Shown here: one piece after another, positions 31,000 through 40,030 of the stretch | Layout: every line of letters begins with the position of its first letter | How positions within the stretch are numbered: the stretch's first letter is position 1 | Assembly (NCBI RefSeq): GCF_004135205.1 | Contig: NZ_CP035490.1 | Span: 5,447,501 to 5,511,500 of the forward strand | Reading direction: 5' to 3' | Source of the DNA: Hahella sp. KA22 | GTDB taxonomy: Bacteria > Pseudomonadota > Gammaproteobacteria > Pseudomonadales > Oleiphilaceae | DNA: 64,000 nucleotides | Translations under genes and position numbers: made by a program | The notes under the pieces: generated by a model | Databases searched by the model: none | What the model was told of the DNA's origin: nothing | What the model saw: only the letters and a program-made list of their open reading frames with translations

Positions 31000-33405
31000 A
31001 TGAAGGCGCTTGCGAAGTTATTCATACCTGTCTTTTTGCTGTGCTCATCCGCCTTCGCCACAGCAGAATCAGTGACCGAGCTGCATATCCAATTGGATCG
31101 CACTCAAGTCAACGCCGCCAATCCCAGCGACCTTTCCGCAGGCGTCAACGCCAGCGTGAAAGACAAAATCGCCAAACAGGCCAAATTTTATCAAGACGAT
31201 GAAATCGTTTCCGACGACCAATTGATGGTGATTGGTAAGGACGCCGAGGGCCGCGAAGTCTATCGACAGGCTGTCGACAATCCTTTGTTGATGCATGCGG
31301 AAGCTTTCGATCCTGACAGCGGCCAAGTGGAAATCGCGGAAGAGATCGTCAAGAACACAGGCACCTTGCGTCTGGACGTCCCCAACCGTTTGGATATCCG
31401 CACCCTGGAGCTGAACGCCATCAAGAAACAGCGTTCCGGTTACCAGTTCAATTTGTTGCAGCGCATTAAGCTGGGAAAGAAACAGACGGCGCAGACAGCC
31501 GCCTCAGTGAGCCTGGAAGCCCAGGCGGATAACGGCGTATTCAGCGTATTCAAAACCGGCGACTCAGAAAACCGGGCTGACCTGGTGCTGGTTTCCGAAG
31601 GCTACACCAACAGCGACCTCAGCAAGTTCGAAGAAGACGTACGCAAAATCGTAGAGGGCTACTTCGGCGAAGATATCTATAAAGAGTACAAAAACCACTT
31701 CAACGTATGGCGCGTGGAAGTACCGAGCAACCAAAGCGGCGCTGGTAACGGCGGCCCTATCGACACCAAGTTCGGCGCCTACTTTAACTGCTATAACATT
31801 GAACGCCTGCTTTGCGTCGACGAGAGCAAAGTACTCAACTACCTGAAGTCCGTCGTGCCGGCTAACGCCATGGATAAAGTCCTGGTCGTGGTCAACACCG
31901 AAAAATACGGCGGCGCGGGCGGTCAGGTAGCCACCATGTCCCTGGCGCCGCAAGCCATCGATCTGGCGCTGCATGAGCTGGGCCACAGCTTCGCCAAACT
32001 GGCTGACGAATACGACTATGGAACCTGTCAGGTGCACGAGCCGGACAACGCCAACGCCACAGCCAATTCCAGTGGCGCCAAATGGCGACATTGGATGGAT
32101 GTCGATTCCAATGTCGGCGTATTTGAGGGAGCGATGTACTGTACTCGCGGCATGTACCGCCCCACACAGAACTCCATGATGAAGGAGCTGGGCCAGCCTT
32201 TCTACGCCGTCAACGAAAGTGAGATCGTGCGCCGCATCTACGGCCGCGTGAATGTCATCGACTCAGCCAATCCCGCACAGATCGATATTTCCATGGGGCA
32301 AGGCGAGTCCAGAGACTTTTCCGTTACGCCAGTGGATACTTCTTCTCACACTGTGAAAACCCTGTGGTATCTGAATGACCAACAAGTAGGCGAAGGCGCG
32401 GAATTCACTTTTAACAGCGGTAAGTATCAGGAAGGCGTGTATAAGCTGAAGGCCGTCGCAGCGGACAAGACGTCTCGCGTCATCAAAGATCCCAACAAAC
32501 TGCTGATCGCCGAGAATACCTGGACAATCACGCTGGGCGACTCTGATTCCGGCTGCAAAGAGGCGCCCGCTACGCCAACAGGCCTGGCTTCTGCGAATAT
32601 CGGCGCAACCTCATTCAGCTTCACTTGGAGCGCAGTATCCGGGGCGGAAAGCTATCACACTGAAATCTGGAACGAATCCGCTTCCAAGTGGGAAGCTCTG
32701 GAAGACACTGCTGAGACGACTTTGTCCGTCAACGGCCTGGAGCAAGGCAGCACGCAATGGGTCAGAGTATCCGCCAAGAACGCCTGCGGAACCTCCACGC
32801 CTTCTGAGTACCTGTCTGTGGAGTTGACTGACAGCCAAGACTGCACTCAGGCGCCAGGCGTCCCCGGCGCATTCGCGGCATCAGATGTAACTGATGGACG
32901 CTTCACTCTGAGCTGGAGCGCAGCAGATGGCGCAGCTTCCTATGCCGTGCAAAAATGGACTGGCCGGGAATGGCGCGACCATAAGGAAACGGATGCGACG
33001 TCCATGGAAGTCACAGCAAGCCGTCTGGGCACAACCGAGTATTATCGTGTGTACGCCAAGAATCAGTGCGGCTCCGGACAGGCGACCAACTGGATCAAAG
33101 TGGTTATCCCCCAGAGTAAAGGCTGTACGAATCCACCCGCCAAGCCGGCCGGCTTGCAGTCTTCCTACGTCTACTCCACCCAGTTCAGGTTGACCTGGCC
33201 AAAAGTAACCGGCGCCACGCAGTATGAAGTGCAAACCTGGGATGGCTACACCAGATCCTGGAAGCCTTATCAGAGCACCCAGGGCAATTACGTGGACTTC
33301 TACCAGCTGCAAAAAGGTTACGTCTACTACCCAAGAGTGGTGGCGAAAAATGCCTGCGGCGCAAGCACTCCTTCCAACTACCTGACAGTCAGATTACCAC
33401 GCTGA
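31000..33405 (+). CDS. Secreted M64-family metallopeptidase with three C-terminal FnIII-like modules
   Basis: The 801-residue product has a signal peptide (MKALAKLFIPVFLLCSSAFA) and an AAGGAG site eight bases before the ATG. The M64 (IgA-peptidase type) catalytic domain carries ADLVLVSEGYT and the zinc motif HELGHSFAKLADEYD at about 325-339. An unassigned domain covers about 430-515. Then come three modules of about 95 residues starting at cysteines 519, 615 and 709. Each has the pattern C..P..P.G, a W-rich fibronectin-III-like core and a second cysteine in NACGTSTPS or NQCGSGQ, suggesting one disulfide per module. It is probably an extracellular protease with substrate- or surface-binding modules. 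Confidence 0.88.
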   Translation: MKALAKLFIPVFLLCSSAFATAESVTELHIQLDRTQVNAANPSDLSAGVNASVKDKIAKQAKFYQDDEIVSDDQLMVIGKDAEGREVYRQAVDNPLLMHAEAFDPDSGQVEIAEEIVKNTGTLRLDVPNRLDIRTLELNAIKKQRSGYQFNLLQRIKLGKKQTAQTAASVSLEAQADNGVFSVFKTGDSENRADLVLVSEGYTNSDLSKFEEDVRKIVEGYFGEDIYKEYKNHFNVWRVEVPSNQSGAGNGGPIDTKFGAYFNCYNIERLLCVDESKVLNYLKSVVPANAMDKVLVVVNTEKYGGAGGQVATMSLAPQAIDLALHELGHSFAKLADEYDYGTCQVHEPDNANATANSSGAKWRHWMDVDSNVGVFEGAMYCTRGMYRPTQNSMMKELGQPFYAVNESEIVRRIYGRVNVIDSANPAQIDISMGQGESRDFSVTPVDTSSHTVKTLWYLNDQQVGEGAEFTFNSGKYQEGVYKLKAVAADKTSRVIKDPNKLLIAENTWTITLGDSDSGCKEAPATPTGLASANIGATSFSFTWSAVSGAESYHTEIWNESASKWEALEDTAETTLSVNGLEQGSTQWVRVSAKNACGTSTPSEYLSVELTDSQDCTQAPGVPGAFAASDVTDGRFTLSWSAADGAASYAVQKWTGREWRDHKETDATSMEVTASRLGTTEYYRVYAKNQCGSGQATNWIKVVIPQSKGCTNPPAKPAGLQSSYVYSTQFRLTWPKVTGATQYEVQTWDGYTRSWKPYQSTQGNYVDFYQLQKGYVYYPRVVAKNACGASTPSNYLTVRLPR

Positions 33406-33414
33406 CGTAAACGC

Positions 33415-33444
33415 AAAGAACCCGGCTCACGCCGGGTTCTTTTT
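33415..33444. terminator. Bidirectional terminator between the M64 and M48 peptidase genes
   Basis: A 12-bp perfect stem AAAGAACCCGGC / GCCGGGTTCTTT with the loop TCAC and a T-run continuing on the plus strand. It sits ten bases after the M64 stop and 26 bases from the end of the convergent M48 gene. Confidence 0.9.
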
Positions 33445-33470
33445 GCCTGCACAAGAAGTTGTTTAAGGCG

Positions 33471-35804
33471 CTAACGCGCCAAAAGCTCCGCAAACTGCCC
33501 TGCTCCCAGCGCCGCCCCGACGATCGCTAATGCAATAATAAATCGGGCTAAAGCAGGCGCAACGCCATCCGCAGTCTGGAAACGGTCCCAAAGTCCGAGG
33601 CGCTTTTGCCGCTTACGTTCAGAACCCGGCAGCAGCACCGAATATTTCGCAGGCGCCCGGGAAGGCTTCGGAGCCTCTCCGATTTGCTCTCCGTCTCTCA
33701 GGCTTTGCGCCACTTTGGCCTCCGTTAACAACAACTGCTCCAACGCTGCATGTCTGAGCGCAGAAAAGCAGCCAGCGGCGCTGTTTATCCAGCTATCAAT
33801 GGCTTGCATCCATTCATTGATATTGTTCTTGCTGGGCGGCGGCAACTTGAATTCGCCAAACGCCTCACTCCAGCTGGACAAGCCAAGTTTTTCACTCAAT
33901 GTGGCGTCCAGAGTCACCTCCACCGCCACCGCGAAATCAAGGCGCAGAATTTGATACACCTCTTCCGCCACGACTAACAAACGCTTCAATTCACGGGAGC
34001 TGACATTGCGGTCCGCAGTGATGACTGCGACCACATTGGCCAACAATCCCTGCGCATCCCTTAAATTCGCCTCCGAGTGATCAGCGTAATGCAACATCGC
34101 CGCCAAGCCTGTCAGATAGGCATCCCAGCCCCCTGCAAGGGATTTAGCCGCTGCGCGAAACACGCTGCGGCAACGGCGGTCATGGCGGCAAATCTGTTCA
34201 CGGGCGTCTCGAACTTCTTTATCCAGCTCGGCAATAACATCCGGCAGCTCCGCCCTCTTCAGCTCCTGCCCGCGATGACGAATAACGCCGCCAGGAGCAG
34301 TGAAAATTTTGTCGTATACCGCCTGCAGCGAAACCCGTTCCTCTTCCAGATTACGCAAACGCTCCAGGTCCGCCGTCAAGGTTTCTGGATACAGGGCCGC
34401 CAATTCAGTACTGATGGCGTTCGTAATAGGTTTCTTGTCATATAAATCGTCAACTGTCTCGGCGCTACGCACGACTGAACGTCCCAGATAAGCGCCCCGG
34501 TATGCAGGATTCAGATACGCCCGGTCAAACTGGCTGTCCAGCTTCAACAGAGACTCTTGAATATCCGCCGGCTCCGCCTCCTTTTCCAGACGAATCAGGT
34601 GAGCGCTCATTTGCGCTTTCATCGCCGCAGGGTCGGAAAATAGTTCCCAGGCCGAGCGTTCATCCAAAGGCGCCGCCACATAGACACGCTTGGCGTTGCT
34701 CTCCCTTTCCGAGTTCTCCGGGTGCGTCGCCCACATACGAGGCGGTTGCGCCAAAGCGGATTTAAAAACCCGATGCGCTTCCGGATTCGCTTCTGGCAAC
34801 AAAGGGGCGCAGCCATAGTCGGGTTTGTCCAGAATCTTACCAATGCTTTCTATGACGCGACTTTGCACAGCGAAAATATCCTGTACCCCGCGCTTCTCGC
34901 TCAACTCCCCACCGACAAAATGCAAGGCGCGATCCCAGGCCTCATCCGCCGCCTGCAAACGATGCAGCGCGTGCACCAGGGCGTCGCTGCCGGTCAAAGA
35001 CACCGCCACCAGATCCGCCTGTAATTCCATTTCCCGCGATAGCGCACGCTGCGCCATCACCACCAGACTGAACACCGTGTCCAACAGGGATCGTATGGAC
35101 CACACGATCAAAGACAACAGCCAGCCGATCCAGGCTATGCGTAAATCGAATCGAGACAGCCCGCGCAGAAAGTTATCGAACATATCCCGTTCAGCGATGA
35201 TGTAGGCGGCAATTTGATGCGCCACGTAAACCCATCGTCCCACCGCCATCGACCGCTGGGCGAAGTGCCCGAACTCATGAGCCAGGACGGCTTTCATCTC
35301 ACCCAAAGTCAGTACGTTCACCAGTCCGAGACCGATCTCCAGATTTTTCTTGGAGGGGAAGATCAGGTTGAGGATCGACAGGTCGTAGAATACGGCGGCA
35401 TTGACCCGTGGCGACAAAAAGACGCGATGCGGTCTCGGCGCCCCCGCCTCGTCCGCCAGCCGATATAAAAATTCGAAGAGCCTGGGCTCTTGATCCGGCT
35501 TGATTTCAATATCGCCGGACTCATGTCCATGTTTAACAAAAAACAACGCCTTCAACAGAAATAGAGCCAGAAATGCGGCAAGAGCGCCCGCGATCGCGTT
35601 AAACAACACCTCATCCCCACCCAGATAGGCGGCGTATAACCGTTTACCGGCTATCCAGCTGAACCAGCCCGCCAGAAAGAAGTAGAGTGTGACAAACAAA
35701 GCCAGCCCGGCCATGGCGAGCCAGGCCTTCTGCTTATAGCCCGCAGTGGGGCGAGTTAGATTCTCAGGAACTGAGGCGGGACCAGCGGGATACATATTTT
35801 CCAT
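33471..35804 (-). CDS. Membrane M48-family metallopeptidase with long C-terminal region
   Basis: A 777-residue protein. Two hydrophobic segments near the N-terminus (AWLAMAGLALFVTLYFFLAGW and FLALFLLKALFF) precede an M48 catalytic domain with the zinc motif HEFGH at 176-180 and a later glutamate in REMELQADLVAV. Two more membrane segments lie near 230-255. The remaining 500 residues are mainly helical, with conserved-looking parts such as WATHPENSERE and LDERSAWELF, and end in a final membrane segment (ARFIIALAIVGAALGAGQFA). GGAG precedes the ATG. It resembles large M48 proteins of proteobacteria rather than HtpX. The substrate is unknown. Confidence 0.85.
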   Translation of the reverse strand: MENMYPAGPASVPENLTRPTAGYKQKAWLAMAGLALFVTLYFFLAGWFSWIAGKRLYAAYLGGDEVLFNAIAGALAAFLALFLLKALFFVKHGHESGDIEIKPDQEPRLFEFLYRLADEAGAPRPHRVFLSPRVNAAVFYDLSILNLIFPSKKNLEIGLGLVNVLTLGEMKAVLAHEFGHFAQRSMAVGRWVYVAHQIAAYIIAERDMFDNFLRGLSRFDLRIAWIGWLLSLIVWSIRSLLDTVFSLVVMAQRALSREMELQADLVAVSLTGSDALVHALHRLQAADEAWDRALHFVGGELSEKRGVQDIFAVQSRVIESIGKILDKPDYGCAPLLPEANPEAHRVFKSALAQPPRMWATHPENSERESNAKRVYVAAPLDERSAWELFSDPAAMKAQMSAHLIRLEKEAEPADIQESLLKLDSQFDRAYLNPAYRGAYLGRSVVRSAETVDDLYDKKPITNAISTELAALYPETLTADLERLRNLEEERVSLQAVYDKIFTAPGGVIRHRGQELKRAELPDVIAELDKEVRDAREQICRHDRRCRSVFRAAAKSLAGGWDAYLTGLAAMLHYADHSEANLRDAQGLLANVVAVITADRNVSSRELKRLLVVAEEVYQILRLDFAVAVEVTLDATLSEKLGLSSWSEAFGEFKLPPPSKNNINEWMQAIDSWINSAAGCFSALRHAALEQLLLTEAKVAQSLRDGEQIGEAPKPSRAPAKYSVLLPGSERKRQKRLGLWDRFQTADGVAPALARFIIALAIVGAALGAGQFAELLAR

Positions 35805-36395
35805 TCACTTTGCTCCAACAAAGTTTTTACAACAGGACGGGGACAGGATTCCCCTGATGACCGAAGGCGGACTTGCGATAGCTTTCTTGCGACTGGCGCT
35901 GGCGAACAATCCCTTGCATTAATTTTGGATTTCGAATGGCTGGCGTATACGCAAAATCTATGGCGAAGCCGACCACCTAATATAGTCGATAGGTTCTTTT
36001 TTCGCCATTTTTATTACAGATCCCCTTTTTTCAAACACTTAGGAGCCCTTAAATCAAGGTGAGAAAATATCGCATAAACCCTGCTTTTATCTGCACCAAT
36101 TAATTTCGGCGTTTCACAATACGGGTGCATACTTATACGTTTCATGCATGAGACGTGTCGAAATTTCGATTGTCTGATTCATAGGCGAGCCATTAGTCTG
36201 CTTATCTCATGATGCAGTACTCGCTTCTAACGACCATGTATCATTTCTTTAGGGATAACCTGAATCAACGCTAACTTGATTTAACGCCTTCTAATGCTGA
36301 CCTGTCGGCAGTAGACGCGGCTGGTGGCTCCAGGACGGATATTTCCGGTCGCTCATAATAAACAGTCATTCCCAACAAAGAAGGAAGACGAAACA
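35805..36395. other. Long intergenic region upstream of the peptide-transport operon
   Basis: About 590 bases between the divergent M48 gene and the solute-binding gene. I found no open frame with protein-like features and no known riboswitch. The middle part (about 35940-36300) is AT-rich with several T-runs. A short palindrome GCGTATACGC lies near 35943. The promoter and regulatory sites of the transport operon are probably here, but no single promoter stands out. Confidence 0.5.
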
Positions 36396-37946
36396 ATGAA
36401 AAAGACTCTTGGTATCATTGCCGGGGCAGTTCTGTCACTAGGCCTGGTAAACGCTAACGCCGCGACACTCAAGCTCGCGCTGGACGCAGACCCCGTTTCA
36501 CTCGACCCTCATGAACAACTTTCCGGCGGCACCTTGCAGCTGTCTCATTGGTTGTTCGATCCTCTGATTCGTTGGACCAAAGACCTCACATTCGAACCGC
36601 GCCTGGCGGAAAAATGGGAGAGAGTCGACGACCTGACCATGCGCTTCCACCTGCGCAAAGACGTTAAGTTCCACTCCGGAAACACATTCACCGCCAAAGA
36701 TGTGAAGTGGACTTTCGATCGTCTGAAACAGTCTCCAGACTTCAAGGGAATCTTCGAGCCATTCGCGGACGTTAAAATTGTTGACGACTACACCATCGAT
36801 CTGGTGACCAAAGAGCCTTTTCCACTGGTGCTGAACAACGCGACCTATCTGTTCCCGATGGACAGCGCTTTCTACAGCGGCACGGACGACAACGGCCAGC
36901 CAAAAGACCTGCTGGTCAAGCACGGCAACTCTTTCGCCTCACGCAAAGCCTCCGGCACCGGACCTTTCACTGTGTCCTACCGCGAACAGGGCGTAAAAGT
37001 TGAATTCGCCCGCTACCCAGGCTACTGGGACACCAAGTCTCCCGGTAACGTCGACAAAATGATCCTGACGCCTATCAAAGAAGACCCGACTCGCGTCGCG
37101 GCGCTGCTTTCCGGCGACGTGGATTATATCGCGCCAGTACCGCCGACCGACCTTAAGCGCATTGAGTCCGACAAAAACTCCAAGCTGGTCACCATGAGCG
37201 GCACTCGCATCATCACTTTCCAGATGAACCAGAATCGTCGTGCAGAATTCAAGGACCCTCGCGTCCGTCTGGCGATCAACTATGCGATCAACCAGGAAGC
37301 TATCAGCGAAAAAATCATGAAAGGCTTCTCCACGCCAGCCGCTCAGTTAAGCCCGAAAGGCTACCTGGGTTACAACGCGGACCTGAAGCCTCGCTTTGAC
37401 CTGAAAAAGGCCAAAGAGCTGATGAAAGAAGCCGGTTACGAAAAAGGGTTCTCCATCACCATGATGGCGCCGAACAACCGCTACGTGAACGACGAGAAAA
37501 TCGCGCAGGCCGCCGCCGCCATGTTGGCGAAAATCAACATCAAAGTGGACCTGAAAACCCTGCCGAAAGCGCAATACTGGCCTGAGTTCGATGCTCGCTC
37601 CGCGGACATCATGATGATCGGCTGGCACTCTGACACCGAGGACTCCAACAACTTCTATGAGTTCCTGGTGATGTGTCCAAATACCGAGACTGGCGCAGGA
37701 CAGTACAACAGCGGTAACTACTGCAACCCGAAAGTGGATGAAATGGTGAAAGAGGCCAACAAGGTCACTGACGCCAAGAAACGCGCGGAAATCATGCAGA
37801 GCATTGAGAAGACTCTGTACGACGAAGGCGCCTTTATCCCGCTGCACTGGCAGGACCTGGCCTGGGCCTCCAAAAAGAATGTCGGCGCCGAAGAAGTGTT
37901 GAACGTTATGGACTTCCCGTACTTCGGCGACTTGGTGATTAAGTAA
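36396..37946 (+). CDS. ABC transporter solute-binding protein, peptide (Dpp/Opp) type
   Basis: A 516-residue periplasmic protein with signal peptide MKKTLGIIAGAVLSLGLVNANA and the SBP_bac_5 architecture: LKLALDADPVSLDPHEQ, the family signature region DLTMRFHLRKDVKFHSGNTFTAKDVKWTFDR, GTGPF and the C-terminal EGAFIPLHWQD. AAGGAAG precedes the ATG, so I rejected the longer frame. It binds di- or oligopeptides or a related ligand and delivers it to the permeases encoded downstream. A long stem-loop separates it from the permease gene, probably allowing more binding protein than permease to be made. Confidence 0.95.
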   Translation: MKKTLGIIAGAVLSLGLVNANAATLKLALDADPVSLDPHEQLSGGTLQLSHWLFDPLIRWTKDLTFEPRLAEKWERVDDLTMRFHLRKDVKFHSGNTFTAKDVKWTFDRLKQSPDFKGIFEPFADVKIVDDYTIDLVTKEPFPLVLNNATYLFPMDSAFYSGTDDNGQPKDLLVKHGNSFASRKASGTGPFTVSYREQGVKVEFARYPGYWDTKSPGNVDKMILTPIKEDPTRVAALLSGDVDYIAPVPPTDLKRIESDKNSKLVTMSGTRIITFQMNQNRRAEFKDPRVRLAINYAINQEAISEKIMKGFSTPAAQLSPKGYLGYNADLKPRFDLKKAKELMKEAGYEKGFSITMMAPNNRYVNDEKIAQAAAAMLAKINIKVDLKTLPKAQYWPEFDARSADIMMIGWHSDTEDSNNFYEFLVMCPNTETGAGQYNSGNYCNPKVDEMVKEANKVTDAKKRAEIMQSIEKTLYDEGAFIPLHWQDLAWASKKNVGAEEVLNVMDFPYFGDLVIK

Positions 37947-37987
37947 GCTAACCAAGCTTGATTAATCCGCCATTCAGGCAAAGAATC

Positions 37988-38057
37988 AGAGCCAGATTCT
38001 GGAGGGGATCGGACAGCAGTGATGGGACTGCTGTCCGAAGGGAAAGAATCTGGCTCT
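37988..38057 (+). promoter_or_regulatory. Composite stem-loop between binding-protein and permease genes
   Basis: Two nested perfect inverted repeats: the outer arms AGAGCCAGATTCT / AGAATCTGGCTCT (37988-38000 with 38045-38057, 13 bp) and the inner arms CGGACAGCAGT / ACTGCTGTCCG (38010-38020 with 38027-38037, 11 bp). The outer arm is followed by CTCCTTTTAAC, so partial termination is possible. Structures here in binding-protein operons commonly stabilise the upstream mRNA and lower permease expression. Confidence 0.8.
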
Positions 38058-38084
38058 CCTTTTAACGCCTTAGGTATCTATTAG

Positions 38085-39062
38085 ATGTTGGCATTTTTAA
38101 TTCGCAGAATCGCTCAGGCTGCGGTGGTGATGTTCGTCATCAGCCTGATCAGCTTCTCCATTCAAGACAATCTTGGCGACCCACTTCGTGAACTGGTGGG
38201 ACAAGCCGTATCAGAACAAGAACGTAACGCTCTGCGGGAAGAAATGGGACTCAATGACCCCTTCCTTACCCAGTACTGGCGTTTCGCAAAAAAAGCCGTT
38301 CAGGGAGATCTTGGCGACTCTTACTTTTTTAAAGAGCCCGCCTTGCAGGTTATCCTCAAAAAACTTTCCGCCACCCTGGAACTGGTATTCGGCGCTACGC
38401 TGATCATCGTCCTTTTGTCGGTGCCGCTCGGCGTGTTTTCAGCCATTCGACCGCACCACTGGTTTTCAAAACTGGTGATGGGGGTCAGTATTATCGGGAT
38501 ATCCATACCAGTATTCCTCACAGCCATCCTGTTAATGTACGTCTTCGCCATAGAATTGGGGCTAATGCCCTCATTCGGACGCGGCGAGCTGGTCCATGTG
38601 TTCGGCTATTGGGACTCTGGCTTCTTTACCTGGGATGGCATCAAGCACTTGATTCTTCCCTCAATTGCTCTGTCTTCCATCATGCTGCCATTATTTATCC
38701 GCCTCATCCGGTCGGAAATGATGGAAGTGCTGGAATCAGAATACGTCCGTTACGCCTGGGCGAAAGGCCTGAATCCGAAACGTATCTACTTTCTGCATGC
38801 GCTAAAAAACACCATGCTGCCCGTCATTACCGTCGGCGGCGTGCAAATAGGCACCATGGTCGCTTATACGATATTGACCGAAACGGTTTTCCAATGGCCT
38901 GGTATGGGCTTCCTGTTTCTGGAAGCGGTGAACCGCGTCGATACGCCTTTAATCGTGGCCTATCTGATTGTCGTCGGCGCCATCTTCGTGATTACCAACA
39001 CTATCGTGGACCTGATTTACGGACTGGTTAACCCAACCGTAAAACTGGCCGGTAAGCAATAG
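38085..39062 (+). CDS. Peptide ABC transporter permease, DppB type
   Basis: A 325-residue inner-membrane permease with the DppB/OppB pattern: MLAFLIRRIAQAAVVMFVISLISF at the start, six predicted membrane segments, and the cytoplasmic EAA-type loop around YVRYAWAKGLNPKRIYFLHALKN. It ends in NPTVKL like the family. It forms the translocation pore together with the next gene product. The ribosome-binding site is weak (TTAGG), consistent with low expression relative to the binding protein. Confidence 0.95.
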   Translation: MLAFLIRRIAQAAVVMFVISLISFSIQDNLGDPLRELVGQAVSEQERNALREEMGLNDPFLTQYWRFAKKAVQGDLGDSYFFKEPALQVILKKLSATLELVFGATLIIVLLSVPLGVFSAIRPHHWFSKLVMGVSIIGISIPVFLTAILLMYVFAIELGLMPSFGRGELVHVFGYWDSGFFTWDGIKHLILPSIALSSIMLPLFIRLIRSEMMEVLESEYVRYAWAKGLNPKRIYFLHALKNTMLPVITVGGVQIGTMVAYTILTETVFQWPGMGFLFLEAVNRVDTPLIVAYLIVVGAIFVITNTIVDLIYGLVNPTVKLAGKQ

Positions 39063-39085
39063 CATCAGGAAGGAGAGTAACCCTC

Positions 39086-40027
39086 ATGCAATCAAACGTA
39101 AAAGCTTCACCGAGCCGATGGGCGCAGTTTAAAGACTCTCACTTTTGGCACAGCTTTAAGAAAGACAAGATCGCCATCGTCAGTTTCACGATATTCGCGC
39201 TGATTTTGTCCGCGAGCCTGCTGGCGCCTGTATTGGCGCCCTTTGACCCCTACGACCTCACTCAGGTCGACATTATGGATGCGGAAATCCCGCCAAACTG
39301 GCAGGAGAACGGAGACGAGCGTTTTGTGTTCGGAACCGACGCGCAAGGGCGCGATATGTGGAGCACCATTCTCTACGGCACCCGCATCTCATTGATGATC
39401 GGCGTCTGCGCAGTATTGCTGCAAGCGTTCCTGGGCATCGTCATTGGTCTGATCGCCGGCTATTTCGGCGGCAAGGTCGACAACTTCCTGATGCGTCTGG
39501 CGGACATCCAGCTATCGTTCTCCACGTTGATGGTGGCGATTATTGTCCTGGCTGTATTCCAGGCCGCATTTGGCGCAGAGCTGTACCAGGAGCTGGCGCT
39601 GTTCATGCTGATTATGGTTATCGGTATCGCCGAATGGCCTCAGTACGCCCGAACTGTTCGCGCCACCGTATTGGCTGAACGTAAGAAAGAGTATGTGGAC
39701 GCCGCCAGAGTCATCGGCCTGCGCTCCAATCGCATCATGTTCCGCCATATTCTGCCGAACACGTTGTCGCCAGTATTGGTCATCTCCACAGTGCAGATCG
39801 CCAACGCCATTATCTCGGAAGCATCCTTGTCCTTCCTTGGATTGGGCATGCCGCCTTCGAAACCGTCTCTCGGCTCCCTGATTTCCAGCGGATTTGAGTT
39901 TATTTTCTCGGGCTCCTGGTGGATCACCATCATTCCCGGCATCGTGCTGATCTGTCTTGTCCTGGTGGTGAACCTGCTGGGCGACTGGATGCGCGACGTT
40001 CTCAATCCCAAGCTTTACAAGGGCTGA
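39086..40027 (+). CDS. Peptide ABC transporter permease, DppC type
   Basis: A 313-residue permease with an N-terminal OppC-type segment (SFTIFALILSASLLAPVLAPFDPYD) and FGTDAQGRDMWSTILYGTRISLMIG. The EAA loop is YVDAARVIGLRSNRIMFRHILPN, and the conserved SEASLSFLGLGMPPSKPSLG is also present. GGAAGGAG lies before the ATG. It is the second half of the pore and is followed three bases later by the first ATPase gene, so the genes are co-translated. Confidence 0.96.
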   Translation: MQSNVKASPSRWAQFKDSHFWHSFKKDKIAIVSFTIFALILSASLLAPVLAPFDPYDLTQVDIMDAEIPPNWQENGDERFVFGTDAQGRDMWSTILYGTRISLMIGVCAVLLQAFLGIVIGLIAGYFGGKVDNFLMRLADIQLSFSTLMVAIIVLAVFQAAFGAELYQELALFMLIMVIGIAEWPQYARTVRATVLAERKKEYVDAARVIGLRSNRIMFRHILPNTLSPVLVISTVQIANAIISEASLSFLGLGMPPSKPSLGSLISSGFEFIFSGSWWITIIPGIVLICLVLVVNLLGDWMRDVLNPKLYKG

Positions 40028-40030
40028 TCC

